DNA from: Lentibacillus daqui
GTDB lineage: Bacteria; Bacillota; Bacilli; Bacillales; Amphibacillaceae
Assembly: GCF_027186265.1 (NCBI RefSeq)
Contig: NZ_CP114176.1
Location: forward strand, 3,038,001 to 3,102,000
Length of the DNA: 64,000 nucleotides
Direction of reading: 5' to 3'
Part shown: piece after piece, positions 17,035 through 25,982 of the stretch
Layout: every line of letters begins with the position of its first letter
Numbering within the stretch: the stretch's first letter is position 1
Translations under genes and position numbers: made by a program
Notes under the pieces: model-generated
What the model was told of the DNA's origin: nothing
Seen by the model: only the letters and a program-made list of their open reading frames with translations
The model's database searches: none

Positions 17035-19146
17035 TTAATCTGAATATGCGCGAATTAGTTTAACAATTTGATTCTTACTTGTTGTCTTGATTATTTTTCG
17101 TTTATTTTCCTTATCTGTGAATAGCCTTGTCAGCTGTGATAATGCCTTTAAATGTTGTTCATTATCCCATGAGGCCAGCACAATTATGATACTTGCAGGT
17201 TTTCCCATGATATTAACTGGTTTCTCCAGATGCAACATACTCATTCCTGTTTTATTGACACCATCATCTGGACTAGCATGTGGCAAGGCGAAAAGTTCGG
17301 ATATAACAATATACGGCCCATCCCTCTGAACATTTTGAATCAATTTAGTTAAATAGTTATCTTGAATATATCCTTTATCCAGAAGCGGTTCAGCAGCTTT
17401 TTTAACAGCAGCGTGCCAATCCTTTACTTGTTTTTTTAACACAATCCTATCTGCCGGCAAAAGCTCCGACAAGTTTGGTTTCATTGTTTCGTTTTCAACT
17501 TTAATGGGTTCGTACAAATACTTTCTTAACTCTTGTCTCAATGCTTGATCATCTTGAATTACGGCATATCGCTTCACGATATCCATAACTGTATCAGCCG
17601 AATAAATTTGTTTTTTTAGTGAATGTCCAAACAAGCTATTCACTTTTATCAGTAATGCTTCTTTATCTTCATTCGTTAATACTGGATTTACGACAAAAAC
17701 CGGAATACCTCGATCGGGTAACAAGATTGTTGACACAATAAATTCAACATTCAAGTCCATTTTTTCATAATCCCTTAACGATGTAACACCAGTAATCTCA
17801 ACATTGAAAAATAGCCCTTCCAATTGGCTTTCCAAGAGTCGGGATGTACCAAGACCGTTTGTACAGACAATTAACAGTCTTTTCACAGATTTTTCAAGCA
17901 CCACACCTTCTTTTCGCAACCAACCACCAAAATGCATCGCTATGAACGCGACTTCATTTTCGTGAATTTGCTGGCCAAGCAAATGTTCAAAATGATGCAT
18001 TACCATTTTCGTAATATGAAAAACTTCAGGATAACTTTGTTTAACTGAACCAAGTAGCTCATTTTCAACTTGAATCTTATATTTGTTTCGATAATATGCA
18101 GGCTTTAAATGTACAAGTAGATTCTGAATCATTTGCTTTGGTTCTTGAAATTCAACTGCAGCATAAAATTGAAAATCAGTTACCATTTTCTCAACAACAT
18201 GAAGTAAGGCCTTCATTTCTTGGCTTTCTATATGGGGACTCAAATTATAGTTTACCTTAGAGCTCAGTAAGTATTTTGCAATATAAAATACCTCATCATT
18301 CTTTGGTGTTGTATGAAATATTTTAGATATATCATTACATAGCGCAATTGCACCTTCGTATTCATTCGTTGCTTTGATTACCTCTTTCTCAATTGGATCG
18401 ACTTCTACCATTTCTCCTTGCCGCATTCGTTTTATGAAAAAGTAAAACCAAATAACAAGATTATTCAACACTTCATCGGTAAACTCAATCTTGTAATGTC
18501 TTTCGTAATCATTTAACAATTCACTTAGTAGTTTCAGCGAATGCATGTTAAAGATTGAATAAGGTTGTAACGTTTGGTTACCCTTTCTATCAGGGGAGCT
18601 TTCCAAACTAGATAGAAAAGCATACCAACCTTCATCAGGAGTAACGAATAACAAATAATTCATCAGCAACTTCCTGACATCGTTTTCATTTCCTACAACT
18701 GTATATCCTTTTTTTGGCCCGGAAGATATACACAATTGATAATGTTTTATCGCCTTTTTCAATTTCTTAATATCATCAAGTGCAGTATTTCGGCTGACAT
18801 TAAAAAGATTTTTTATATCCTCCAGGAAGCAAGGCTGTTCTCGTCCAACGATGTGAATGAAAATCCACGCCCTTCTCTCGTTAGGAGAAAACTCATAATA
18901 CATCACATCCAAAAATGAATACTCGTTAGTGATGATCTTTTTGGTAGCTTCATCAATATATAGCCCTTGCGCTCTTACCTGCTTTACCTCAGTCAAATGA
19001 TGATCGTTTAACCAATTGTTCACTTTTATAAGATCACTATAAATGGTACGCCGTGAGACATTTAATATAGTTGCGAGTTCCTGAATGGAAATATATGAAT
19101 CCTGCTGCATCAGTTGATTTAATATTGCCCTACTACGTTGATCCAT
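17035..19146 (-). CDS. PRD-containing, PTS-controlled transcriptional regulator (BglG/MtlR-like)
   Basis: A 703-residue multi-domain regulator that reads the phosphorylation state of the PTS. It begins with an HTH (SYISIQELATILNVSRRTIYSDLIK) and a second winged-helix segment (FNVSRNTALDDIKKLKK). Two PRD regions follow, whose conserved histidines include one in NEVAFIAMHFGG. A IIB-like domain has the cysteine motif RLLIVCTNGLGTSRL, and a C-terminal EIIA domain has ALPHASPDDGVNKTG. This layout is that of MtlR/ManR-type activators. ATG at 19146 follows AGGGGG by six bases; the ATG at 19164 overlaps that site. It is the first gene of the operon and probably activates it when its substrate is present. 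Confidence 0.88.
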   Translation of the reverse strand: MDQRSRAILNQLMQQDSYISIQELATILNVSRRTIYSDLIKVNNWLNDHHLTEVKQVRAQGLYIDEATKKIITNEYSFLDVMYYEFSPNERRAWIFIHIVGREQPCFLEDIKNLFNVSRNTALDDIKKLKKAIKHYQLCISSGPKKGYTVVGNENDVRKLLMNYLLFVTPDEGWYAFLSSLESSPDRKGNQTLQPYSIFNMHSLKLLSELLNDYERHYKIEFTDEVLNNLVIWFYFFIKRMRQGEMVEVDPIEKEVIKATNEYEGAIALCNDISKIFHTTPKNDEVFYIAKYLLSSKVNYNLSPHIESQEMKALLHVVEKMVTDFQFYAAVEFQEPKQMIQNLLVHLKPAYYRNKYKIQVENELLGSVKQSYPEVFHITKMVMHHFEHLLGQQIHENEVAFIAMHFGGWLRKEGVVLEKSVKRLLIVCTNGLGTSRLLESQLEGLFFNVEITGVTSLRDYEKMDLNVEFIVSTILLPDRGIPVFVVNPVLTNEDKEALLIKVNSLFGHSLKKQIYSADTVMDIVKRYAVIQDDQALRQELRKYLYEPIKVENETMKPNLSELLPADRIVLKKQVKDWHAAVKKAAEPLLDKGYIQDNYLTKLIQNVQRDGPYIVISELFALPHASPDDGVNKTGMSMLHLEKPVNIMGKPASIIIVLASWDNEQHLKALSQLTRLFTDKENKRKIIKTTSKNQIVKLIRAYSD

Positions 19147-19361
19147 ATTAATCCCCCTAATCATGTTGCCTGATTAGTATATCCTATAATTGTATTATAG
19201 CTATTTTAAAAATCCGTGATAAGACCAAATGATCCACATAGAAATGTGCAATATTGTACTGGATTAAAAAATATTTTAGCATAGGAGTCAATTTCATAAT
19301 TGCTCTTTTTAAAAATACACAGACCTGCAGAATTTTTAAAACAAATTTTTTAAAAATTTAA

Positions 19362-20707
19362 TTAAGAAGTTTGTTGCTGGTTTAACAGTACATTGATACG
19401 ATCTGCAGCTAATTTTGAAGCATTATAAATAAGCGTTACAATGTCAAAGTGAACCTTTGCGCGTTTTCCAGTACGATAACGAACATTGTTAAGTTGAAAA
19501 AATTCTTTGAGATAGGCATTTACACGTTCAACAGCAGAGCGACGTTTGAATAGTGTTTTCCAAGCCTTTGATCCACGAGCGGGCGCAGTATATCTCCTAA
19601 GATCCGTTGTTATTTTTACCTTGTAAACCTTTTGACAGATGTCTTCGTTCGCCAAAGGACAGTCACTACACTCTTTTGGTCTTGTGTATTTCAATGTTTC
19701 ATATTTGGCATCAAAACTATCATAACGATAGGAATGCTCCCGAAAACAGGTCGGGGCGAAGTGTTTATCAAAACCGATTGGCTCGCTTTCATTTTTCTTA
19801 TTATAAGCAATGACGGACTGATTCCCCATTCGGTGCACTTGTTCATAAATTGCATGATAATCATAACCAGCATCCATTGTCTGATGGTTCAATGATGGAA
19901 GGGGAAGTTCATTAACCCCTTTTAATAACGGGATTGCAGCCTTCCCGTCATTCAAACTGCCTGAAGAAAAAAGGGCCTGTAGAATATATTGACTGGATGT
20001 CCCAACAGCCAAATGTCCCTTATATCCGTACCAAAAGACATTCTTTCCTTCTGAGTTCTTTTTTACGCCCCACTTAGGGTTTTGAGGAACCTCGGCGCGT
20101 AATTCGGCTAAAGGTGCATCCAACTGTGCTTCTATTTTCTTTTCGAAAAGTGGTAAATTGGCTTCTTTCTCTGCCTGTTCAATAAGCCATTGTTCACGTT
20201 CTTCCTTGGATTTGCGCCCGCGTTTTTTGGGCTCAGCTTTTTGTTTTTCTTCCTTTGGCGGTGCTTGATCACGTGGGGTTTCAAACTGGGTTGCATCAAT
20301 GGCGACAGTGTCATCCATAATAAAGCCTTCAGCAATTGCTTGAAGCACAACTTTTTCTTGGACTTTCTCCAAAACGTTAGATCTTTTAGTTTTGTTAAAA
20401 GCCGAGAATAGGCGGCTTCAGACGGGGTATGGTCAGACACAAGAAATCCACAATTCAGTTTAAAAACAAAGTCGTCCTTTAGGCGTTTAATTAGGTCCTT
20501 AACCGTTGGAATACGTTCAACATAAACGGAAATAATCATCGCTGCATAATTCAAATCTACAGGTGCGCCAAAGTGGGATTTTTTGTTCACTTCATAATAA
20601 ATCGCATCCAAATCTATCGCTGAAATAATCGATTCATAACGATGGGTAAGTTCCATCTCGTATAATTCTTGGATGCTAAATAGACTTTCTTGTCGTATAA
20701 TGGTCAT
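19362..20707 (-). pseudogene. IS1182-family transposase, frameshifted
   Basis: Two overlapping minus-strand frames (20132-20707 and 19362-20372) together make one DDE transposase of the IS1182 type. The N-terminal part starts MTIIRQESLFSIQELYEME. The catalytic residues lie in the second frame: MDDTVAIDATQF, TMDAGYDYHAIY and RSAVERVNAYLKEFF. The frames separate near 20388, where CTAACG needs one more A to keep the frame (LKDLNVLEKVQEKV). IS1182 transposases are normally one open frame, so this copy is probably dead. Terminal repeats were not identified. Confidence 0.85.
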
Positions 20708-21306
20708 AGGGAGTACTCCTCCAGTCTTTTTTTGGTTGTCGGTTCAACTACCATCATACAAGATTTGGGAAGGTACTTCCTTTTTTTATGTCTCAAATTC
20801 GTTGGGGCACAAGGGCTAGGAATTATGAAATTCACTCATAGACATAAAAAAATAGTTCAAATACTATTTAGTAGTGAATCAGCTATCAGATCCTTAGTAT
20901 TGATCTCTCCTTTCATTCGTATAAGCTATCCGGAAATGAACAACGAGAGGGTTAACCAGATTGCCAATTATTCGCGTGATTCAAAGTAGTGAGAGGGGAA
21001 TCGAATAGCGATTATATCAACAAACAATTGCCCTATTTCTCCTACAAGGCTCTTTTTTGTACAATCGATTCTACACTTGTTTTCCCTCGAATTTCCTCGT
21101 TACAGGAATGACTCCTGAATAGCAAAATTCCAATTAAAAATTAATCAAATTATTATTTGTTGTAGAGTTGACCCGCGAATAACCGTTTCAGGTTCACGGT
21201 AACCTGCAGCAAAAATCAAAAAAACGAGATAGAAGCATCAACCGCTTTCATCCCGTTTAGGTTTATTCTTTATTGGTGCTTTTCAATTAGATACTTAGCA
21301 TTAGCT
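20708..21306. other. Intergenic region between IS1182 remnant and acetyltransferase relic
   Basis: This 599-base stretch includes the upstream end of the IS1182 copy and no credible gene. A plus-strand 99-codon frame at 20690-20989 has no ribosome binding site and overlaps the transposase start. The only clear element is the terminator hairpin at 21218-21258. Confidence 0.55.
21218..21258 (-). terminator. Terminator downstream of the acetyltransferase relic / GH1 gene
   Basis: On the minus strand AAACGGGATGAAAGC pairs with GCTTCTATCTCGTTT and is followed by TTTT. It closely resembles the hairpin at 4921-4960, and the similarity continues into the adjoining AGAATAAA sequence, suggesting a shared ancestral segment. 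Confidence 0.75.
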
Positions 21307-21790
21307 TTAAGTGTTTGACAGGCTTTTGCCGAAATTATAGATCCCCTTCTTCAATTCCCAATTATAATATTTCATGTCATGTTCATCGATCTCCCTTAAC
21401 ACCTTACAAGGACTTCCTATTGCTATAGCATTGGCCGGAATATCCTTAGTAACCACGCTGCCGGCACCGATTACTGTGTTCTCACCAATATGAACATCCG
21501 GCAAAATAAATGGGCCGGCTATAAATATCAGTATAGTCTACCAATGTCAGATTAAAATTGGCATTTTATACATCATTTCCTACATGTGTATGTCTTCCCC
21601 AATTTGCATGCAACGGTGGCTCAATATAAACATTGACACTTACTTCGGCCAACAATTTCTTTAAAATTTCATTTCTCTTTTCTGCCTCAGAGGGTCTTGT
21701 ATGGTTAAAGTCATATAATACCTCCAGACATTGCATCTGTTCCTTCATCAAAGCTTCATCATTGCAACAATAAATTTTGCCACTTTTCAT
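21307..21790 (-). pseudogene. Maltose/galactoside O-acetyltransferase (maa-like), internally deleted
   Basis: The N-terminal part (21566-21790: EQMQCLEVLYDFNHTRPSEA, then EVSVNVYIEPPLHANWG) and the C-terminal left-handed beta-helix part (21307-21504: PDVHIGENTVIGAGSVVTKD) belong to one hexapeptide-repeat acetyltransferase. Between them the frame breaks and the middle of the family, with the catalytic histidine loop, is missing. Such enzymes acetylate sugars in the cytosol. The relic sits at the 3' end of the N-glycan island. It is almost certainly nonfunctional. Confidence 0.85.
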
Positions 21791-21871
21791 TTTTTATTTA
21801 ATGGTCATTAGTACTCCCTTCATTTCTATTTTTAAAACAACGTAAAGCACAAGCATTTTTTCAATGAAATC

Positions 21872-23242
21872 TTAATCTAACACTTCCCCATTACTTTCCG
21901 TTACACGCTTCATCCAGTAAAAACTTTTTTTGGGTATTCGTTTTAAATCACGCAAATCATGTTCCCCCCGGTTGACATAAACCATACCGTAACGCTTTTT
22001 CATTTCCCCTTGGGAACTTAAAATATCAATCAATCCCCAACCGAGATAACCCATACAATCAACGCCATCATCCAGGATTGCTTTTTTCATTTCAATTATA
22101 TGATCCCGATGATATTTAATCCGATAATCATCATCAACGGTGCCCTCCACATTTAGCGTTTCTTTGACACCAATTCCATTCTCAATTGGAAAAACAGGTA
22201 GTTGGTATCGATTATACATATCACGCAAAATAAGTCGAAAACCAGTTGGATCAATTTGCCATCCCCATTCGGTTGCATCCAGATGCGGATTATCCACTTT
22301 CCCTGCTATATCATATTGATACAAAGGTGTATCTTCTGTTAATGTTTCCGCGCTAATCATACTGCTTGCATAATAACTAAATGCCAAAAAATCACTTTTC
22401 GCACGCAACAATTCTTCATCATCCGTTTCAAGCATCTCTGGCATACAGTTATGATTGTTAAAATAAGTTAGAATGAACGATGGATACTTCCCGTTTGTAA
22501 ACACATCCAAATAAAACTGATTGTGCGCATCATCCACTTGTTTCGTAGCCAGCACATCTTCCGGCTTGGTGGTAGCAGGATAGTTAAGCCGATAAGCAAT
22601 CATTCCACCAATTTGACAATTTGGTGCAACTTCATGTAAATAATTCGTAACTTTTGCATGTGCCATAAATACATGGTGATTGATTTGATAAAGTAACATT
22701 TCGGTTTCGGGTAATGTACAACCGCCAATACTAACCCTTGAGCCAAAGATATTTTGTTCGTTAAACGTAATCCAATACGTTACTTTATCTTTAAACCGAT
22801 CGATCATCGCCTTTCCATACGCGGCAAACGCGTCCACCACATATCGGGAAGCAAAGCCATTGTATTTTTCCGCTAAGTTCAGAGGCATATCAAAATGGTA
22901 AAGACAAATCATGGGTTCTATTCCATTTTCCAGTAACTCATCAATCATCCGCTCATAGAAACGAACACCCTCTTCATTTATTTTCCCGTCTCCGCTTGGA
23001 AACACACGCGACCAGGAGATCGAAAAACGGTAACAATTGAACCCCATTTCTTTCATCAGCCCGATATCTACTTTATATCGGTGGTATGTATCGGTTGCTA
23101 CTTTCCAGTCAGATGTATGATCCGTTGCTTTTATCACATCATAAACCGATAGTCCTTTACCACCTTCATTCCAAGCACCTTCCGTTTGCATTGATGATAC
23201 TGAATTTCCCCATAAGAAACCCGGTTTTAATTTTCCTGTCAA
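21872..23242 (-). CDS. GH1 glycosidase, 6-phospho-beta-glycosidase type
   Basis: A 456-residue family 1 glycoside hydrolase of the cytosol. The acid/base glutamate is in YWITFNEQN and the nucleophile in FPIENGIGV. The C-terminal loop SSQGEMKKRYGMVYVN matches the S-K-Y phosphate-binding loop of 6-phospho-beta-glucosidases, so a 6-phosphorylated beta-glycoside is the likely substrate. TTG at 23242 is the probable start, seven bases after GGGAGG; the frame open to 23290 lacks a binding site. The adjacent upstream gene is a BglK-like ROK kinase, which would supply the 6-phosphate. In this N-glycan island the natural substrate may be phosphorylated Man-beta-1,4-GlcNAc; that is inference. Confidence 0.87.
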   Translation of the reverse strand: MTGKLKPGFLWGNSVSSMQTEGAWNEGGKGLSVYDVIKATDHTSDWKVATDTYHRYKVDIGLMKEMGFNCYRFSISWSRVFPSGDGKINEEGVRFYERMIDELLENGIEPMICLYHFDMPLNLAEKYNGFASRYVVDAFAAYGKAMIDRFKDKVTYWITFNEQNIFGSRVSIGGCTLPETEMLLYQINHHVFMAHAKVTNYLHEVAPNCQIGGMIAYRLNYPATTKPEDVLATKQVDDAHNQFYLDVFTNGKYPSFILTYFNNHNCMPEMLETDDEELLRAKSDFLAFSYYASSMISAETLTEDTPLYQYDIAGKVDNPHLDATEWGWQIDPTGFRLILRDMYNRYQLPVFPIENGIGVKETLNVEGTVDDDYRIKYHRDHIIEMKKAILDDGVDCMGYLGWGLIDILSSQGEMKKRYGMVYVNRGEHDLRDLKRIPKKSFYWMKRVTESNGEVLD

Positions 23243-23351
23243 AATAAGTCCTCCCTTGTAATATGTTTGTCTTGCATATCCATTACTCAACTGCGAAAAT
23301 TGGCCCTGTAGATATTTGTATCAACTTCAGATTCCTTCCAACGTCACATGT

Positions 23352-24251
23352 TTACAAATGCTTGTCTGTCTTTTGCAGAAAATGATACACTGCTCCGATC
23401 AAATTAGCATCCGCAAAAAAATGACATCGTTGCACCATTGGCATTATCGTGGCTTGCGCTATATCATTGACAATCGCAGACAATTCCCGATTTAGCCCAG
23501 TCAAAATATCATCTCTATTACTTATCCCACCGCCAAGCAAAATTAACGAAGGATCAAAGGTATATTGTATATTGTATACACCTATAGCTAACATACGGTA
23601 AAATTCCTGTATGGCTTGTTTACATATCTCGTCTCCTTTTTCCGCCAGCTGAAATACCTTTTCCCCACTTAACGATTTTTCATCGATATGTTTGCGCCGG
23701 GCTACTCGTCGAATGATAGAAGATGTCGATGCTACCTCACTAAATGTATTCACTTTGCTACCCAAATTGTTAGGATTTAGAATCATATAACCAAACTCAC
23801 CGCCATGCAGGTTAGCCCCCTTATGAATAGAACCGTCCTTCACAATCGCACCGCCAACCCCGGTTCCAAGCACTATTACAGCAACATCTTTTTTATCCCT
23901 CGCTGAGCCCCGCCACACCTCTGCAAGTGCAGCACAATTTGCATCATTCTCGATTTGTACTGGTAGCCCTGTCGCCTGTTCTATCCGTTTTTTTAAATTT
24001 ATGCCATGTATATATGGGACAGCACTTGAACCGTGTATGGTTCCAAATCCCGTAACTGCCCCAGGTGAACTAATGGAGATTCCAGTAATAACATCTGCAT
24101 ACATTTGTGTCTCTTTTTGGATGACTTTCAAAAAGGCTAATAAATTTTCCGGTGTTGATTGTTTATTTTTGTCCCATATATGACCTGTTTGATCAACTAG
24201 AGCAATTTTGATATTGGTCCCGCCTAAATCAATTGCAAGAATCCTCTCCAT
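23352..24251 (-). CDS. ROK-family sugar kinase without zinc motif (beta-glucoside kinase BglK-like)
   Basis: A 299-residue ROK kinase. The ATP-binding loop is ILAIDLGGTNIKIALVD; the catalytic aspartate lies in QIENDANCAALAE; the second phosphate loop is VLGTGVGGAIV. The usual ROK CxCGxxGC zinc site is absent: after GANLHGGEFGYM the chain continues with LNPNNLGSKVNTFSEVASTS. That is the pattern of ATP-dependent beta-glucoside kinases, which phosphorylate disaccharides at O6. The partner GH1 enzyme with a phosphate-binding loop lies directly downstream, 109 bases on. It could instead be a monosaccharide kinase for mannose or GlcNAc. Confidence 0.82.
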   Translation of the reverse strand: MERILAIDLGGTNIKIALVDQTGHIWDKNKQSTPENLLAFLKVIQKETQMYADVITGISISSPGAVTGFGTIHGSSAVPYIHGINLKKRIEQATGLPVQIENDANCAALAEVWRGSARDKKDVAVIVLGTGVGGAIVKDGSIHKGANLHGGEFGYMILNPNNLGSKVNTFSEVASTSSIIRRVARRKHIDEKSLSGEKVFQLAEKGDEICKQAIQEFYRMLAIGVYNIQYTFDPSLILLGGGISNRDDILTGLNRELSAIVNDIAQATIMPMVQRCHFFADANLIGAVYHFLQKTDKHL

Positions 24252-24371
24252 AATACACCTCCATTTTATTTCGCGCTTGGGATTCGGCTGGTAACGAACC
24301 TCTTTTTAAGACCTCCATTTTGTTGATGGCTTCCAGACATTTCTTATTCCAGCTAGTCAATCTAATACAGC

Positions 24372-24398
24372 AAAGATTGACCTGATTTCAGGCCAATC
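24372..24398 (-). terminator. Hairpin after the upstream GH1 gene, weak terminator or attenuator
   Basis: On the minus strand GATTGGCCTGAAATCAGGTC pairs through GATTG/CAATC and CCTG/CAGG and is followed by a short T-run. It starts six bases after the stop of the gene at 24404 and may reduce transcription into the ROK and second GH1 genes. Confidence 0.5.
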
Positions 24399-24403
24399 CC
24401 CGT

Positions 24404-25786
24404 TTAAAAACCATTATCCTTTGCAACCTGTTTAAACCAGTATCCGCTCTTTTTCAGCGTTCTTTGTTGATTTTGGATATCCACCCGATAAAAACCGTAT
24501 CGATTCTTATAAGCATTTAACCAGGACCAGTTATCCATAAAAGTCCACACATGATACCCGAAACAATTTGATCCTTCTTCTATTCCTTGATGCAGCCATT
24601 TCAGATGTTCTTGGTAAAATTCAATGCGATAATCATCCTGAATCATACCCGTCCCATCCATAAACCGTTCTTCGTCTGCAACTCCCATTCCATTTTCCGC
24701 TACATACCACGGGATATTTCTGTAGTTTTCTTTAATGTTGTTGGCAATATCATATAATCCTTTTTCATATATTTCCCAACCACGGTAAGGATTCATCCGA
24801 CGATCCGGCCATATGTATGGATCAAAAAAGTTCTCCGGCAAGATGTTACCGTCATTGGCAATCAGAGTTTCTTTTTTCTTAACGCGTCTTGGCTGATAAT
24901 AATTCACACCCAAATAATCTACGGTATGTTCACGAATCAGCTCTGCATCTCCTTCTTGAACTAATGGAAGCAGGTTATATTTATCCAATAGTTCAATCAA
25001 TTCTTGCGGATATTCTCCTAAAACAGACGGATCTAAAAAGCTTCGATTAAAAAATAGATCGGCAATCTGAGCAGCTTTTACATCGTCCGGGTCCTCACTC
25101 CTTGGATAGGAAGGTGTCAAATTTAAAATGATACCAATTTCGCCATGCTGTTCAACCGCATGATATGTTTTTACCACATTGGCACTTGCCAACATGGTAT
25201 GGTAGGCAACAACAACAGCCCGCTTCATATCCACTACACACGGTAAGTGATAGTGATTTAAGTAACCCATTTCTACCGGGACAATTGGTTCGTTAAACGT
25301 TGTCCAGCGCTGTACCTTTTCACCAAATAACCGAAATGCTGTTTCTGCGTAATAGGAAAACGCATCGACAACCTCACGACTTTCCCAGCCACCTTTTTCT
25401 TGAAAATGCCAAGGCATGTCAAAATGAAACAAGTTAATAATCGGCTTTATCCCCTGATTTAGTAATTCATCGATTACTTGATGATAAAAATCAGCCGCTC
25501 TTTGATTCACATGTATGCCATCGGGGAGTAAACGTGACCAGGAAATGGATGTACGGAATGAATTCATATGAATGTCTTTCATTCGTTTTATATCTTGCTG
25601 GTGTTGATGATAGAAATCCGAGGTAACATTTGGCCCTACCCGCTGAAAAAATCTTTCCGGTTCCGTTTCATACCAATAATCCCAAATATTTTTACTCTTT
25701 CCACCCTGTCTGGAGGCTCCTTCAATTTGTGTAGCCGACGCAGCTGCCCCCCACAAAAATCCTTCTGGAAAGATATATTTTTTCAT
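24404..25786 (-). CDS. GH1 beta-glycosidase
   Basis: A 460-residue family 1 glycoside hydrolase, cytosolic with no signal peptide. The N-terminus PEGFLWGAAASATQIEGA is the GH1 signature. The acid/base glutamate is in RWTTFNEPIVPVE and the nucleophile in WYVAENGMGVAD. The C-terminal loop DNWSWLNAYKNRYGFYRVD differs from the neighbouring GH1: the loop starts with W-S-W as in beta-glucosidases and some LacG-like enzymes, so a phosphorylated substrate is not certain. It could cleave Man-beta-1,4-GlcNAc or chitobiose-type beta-links left by the mannosidases. ATG at 25786 is chosen over the longer frame because the family signature starts there. Confidence 0.87.
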   Translation of the reverse strand: MKKYIFPEGFLWGAAASATQIEGASRQGGKSKNIWDYWYETEPERFFQRVGPNVTSDFYHQHQQDIKRMKDIHMNSFRTSISWSRLLPDGIHVNQRAADFYHQVIDELLNQGIKPIINLFHFDMPWHFQEKGGWESREVVDAFSYYAETAFRLFGEKVQRWTTFNEPIVPVEMGYLNHYHLPCVVDMKRAVVVAYHTMLASANVVKTYHAVEQHGEIGIILNLTPSYPRSEDPDDVKAAQIADLFFNRSFLDPSVLGEYPQELIELLDKYNLLPLVQEGDAELIREHTVDYLGVNYYQPRRVKKKETLIANDGNILPENFFDPYIWPDRRMNPYRGWEIYEKGLYDIANNIKENYRNIPWYVAENGMGVADEERFMDGTGMIQDDYRIEFYQEHLKWLHQGIEEGSNCFGYHVWTFMDNWSWLNAYKNRYGFYRVDIQNQQRTLKKSGYWFKQVAKDNGF

Positions 25787-25982
25787 AAGAATCCCACTTT
25801 TTATATTATGAATTTTTTTCCATTTCACTAAATGACAAGCAATCCTCGTCAAAAAGGTGTACATTCGACAATTATTTTAAGTCTGCCTTTAACGATGTCC
25901 GGAATAGGGCGTTACTTGCTTTGCACCTTCTAACTAAATTGTTTAATATAGCAAATTCAGTAACAACCCTACTATTATTGAT

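Noticed and set aside
19362..20707. Programmed frameshift in the IS1182-type transposase
   Set aside because: No slippery run or stimulatory structure was seen at CTAACG, and IS1182 transposases are normally one frame. A simple deletion is more likely.
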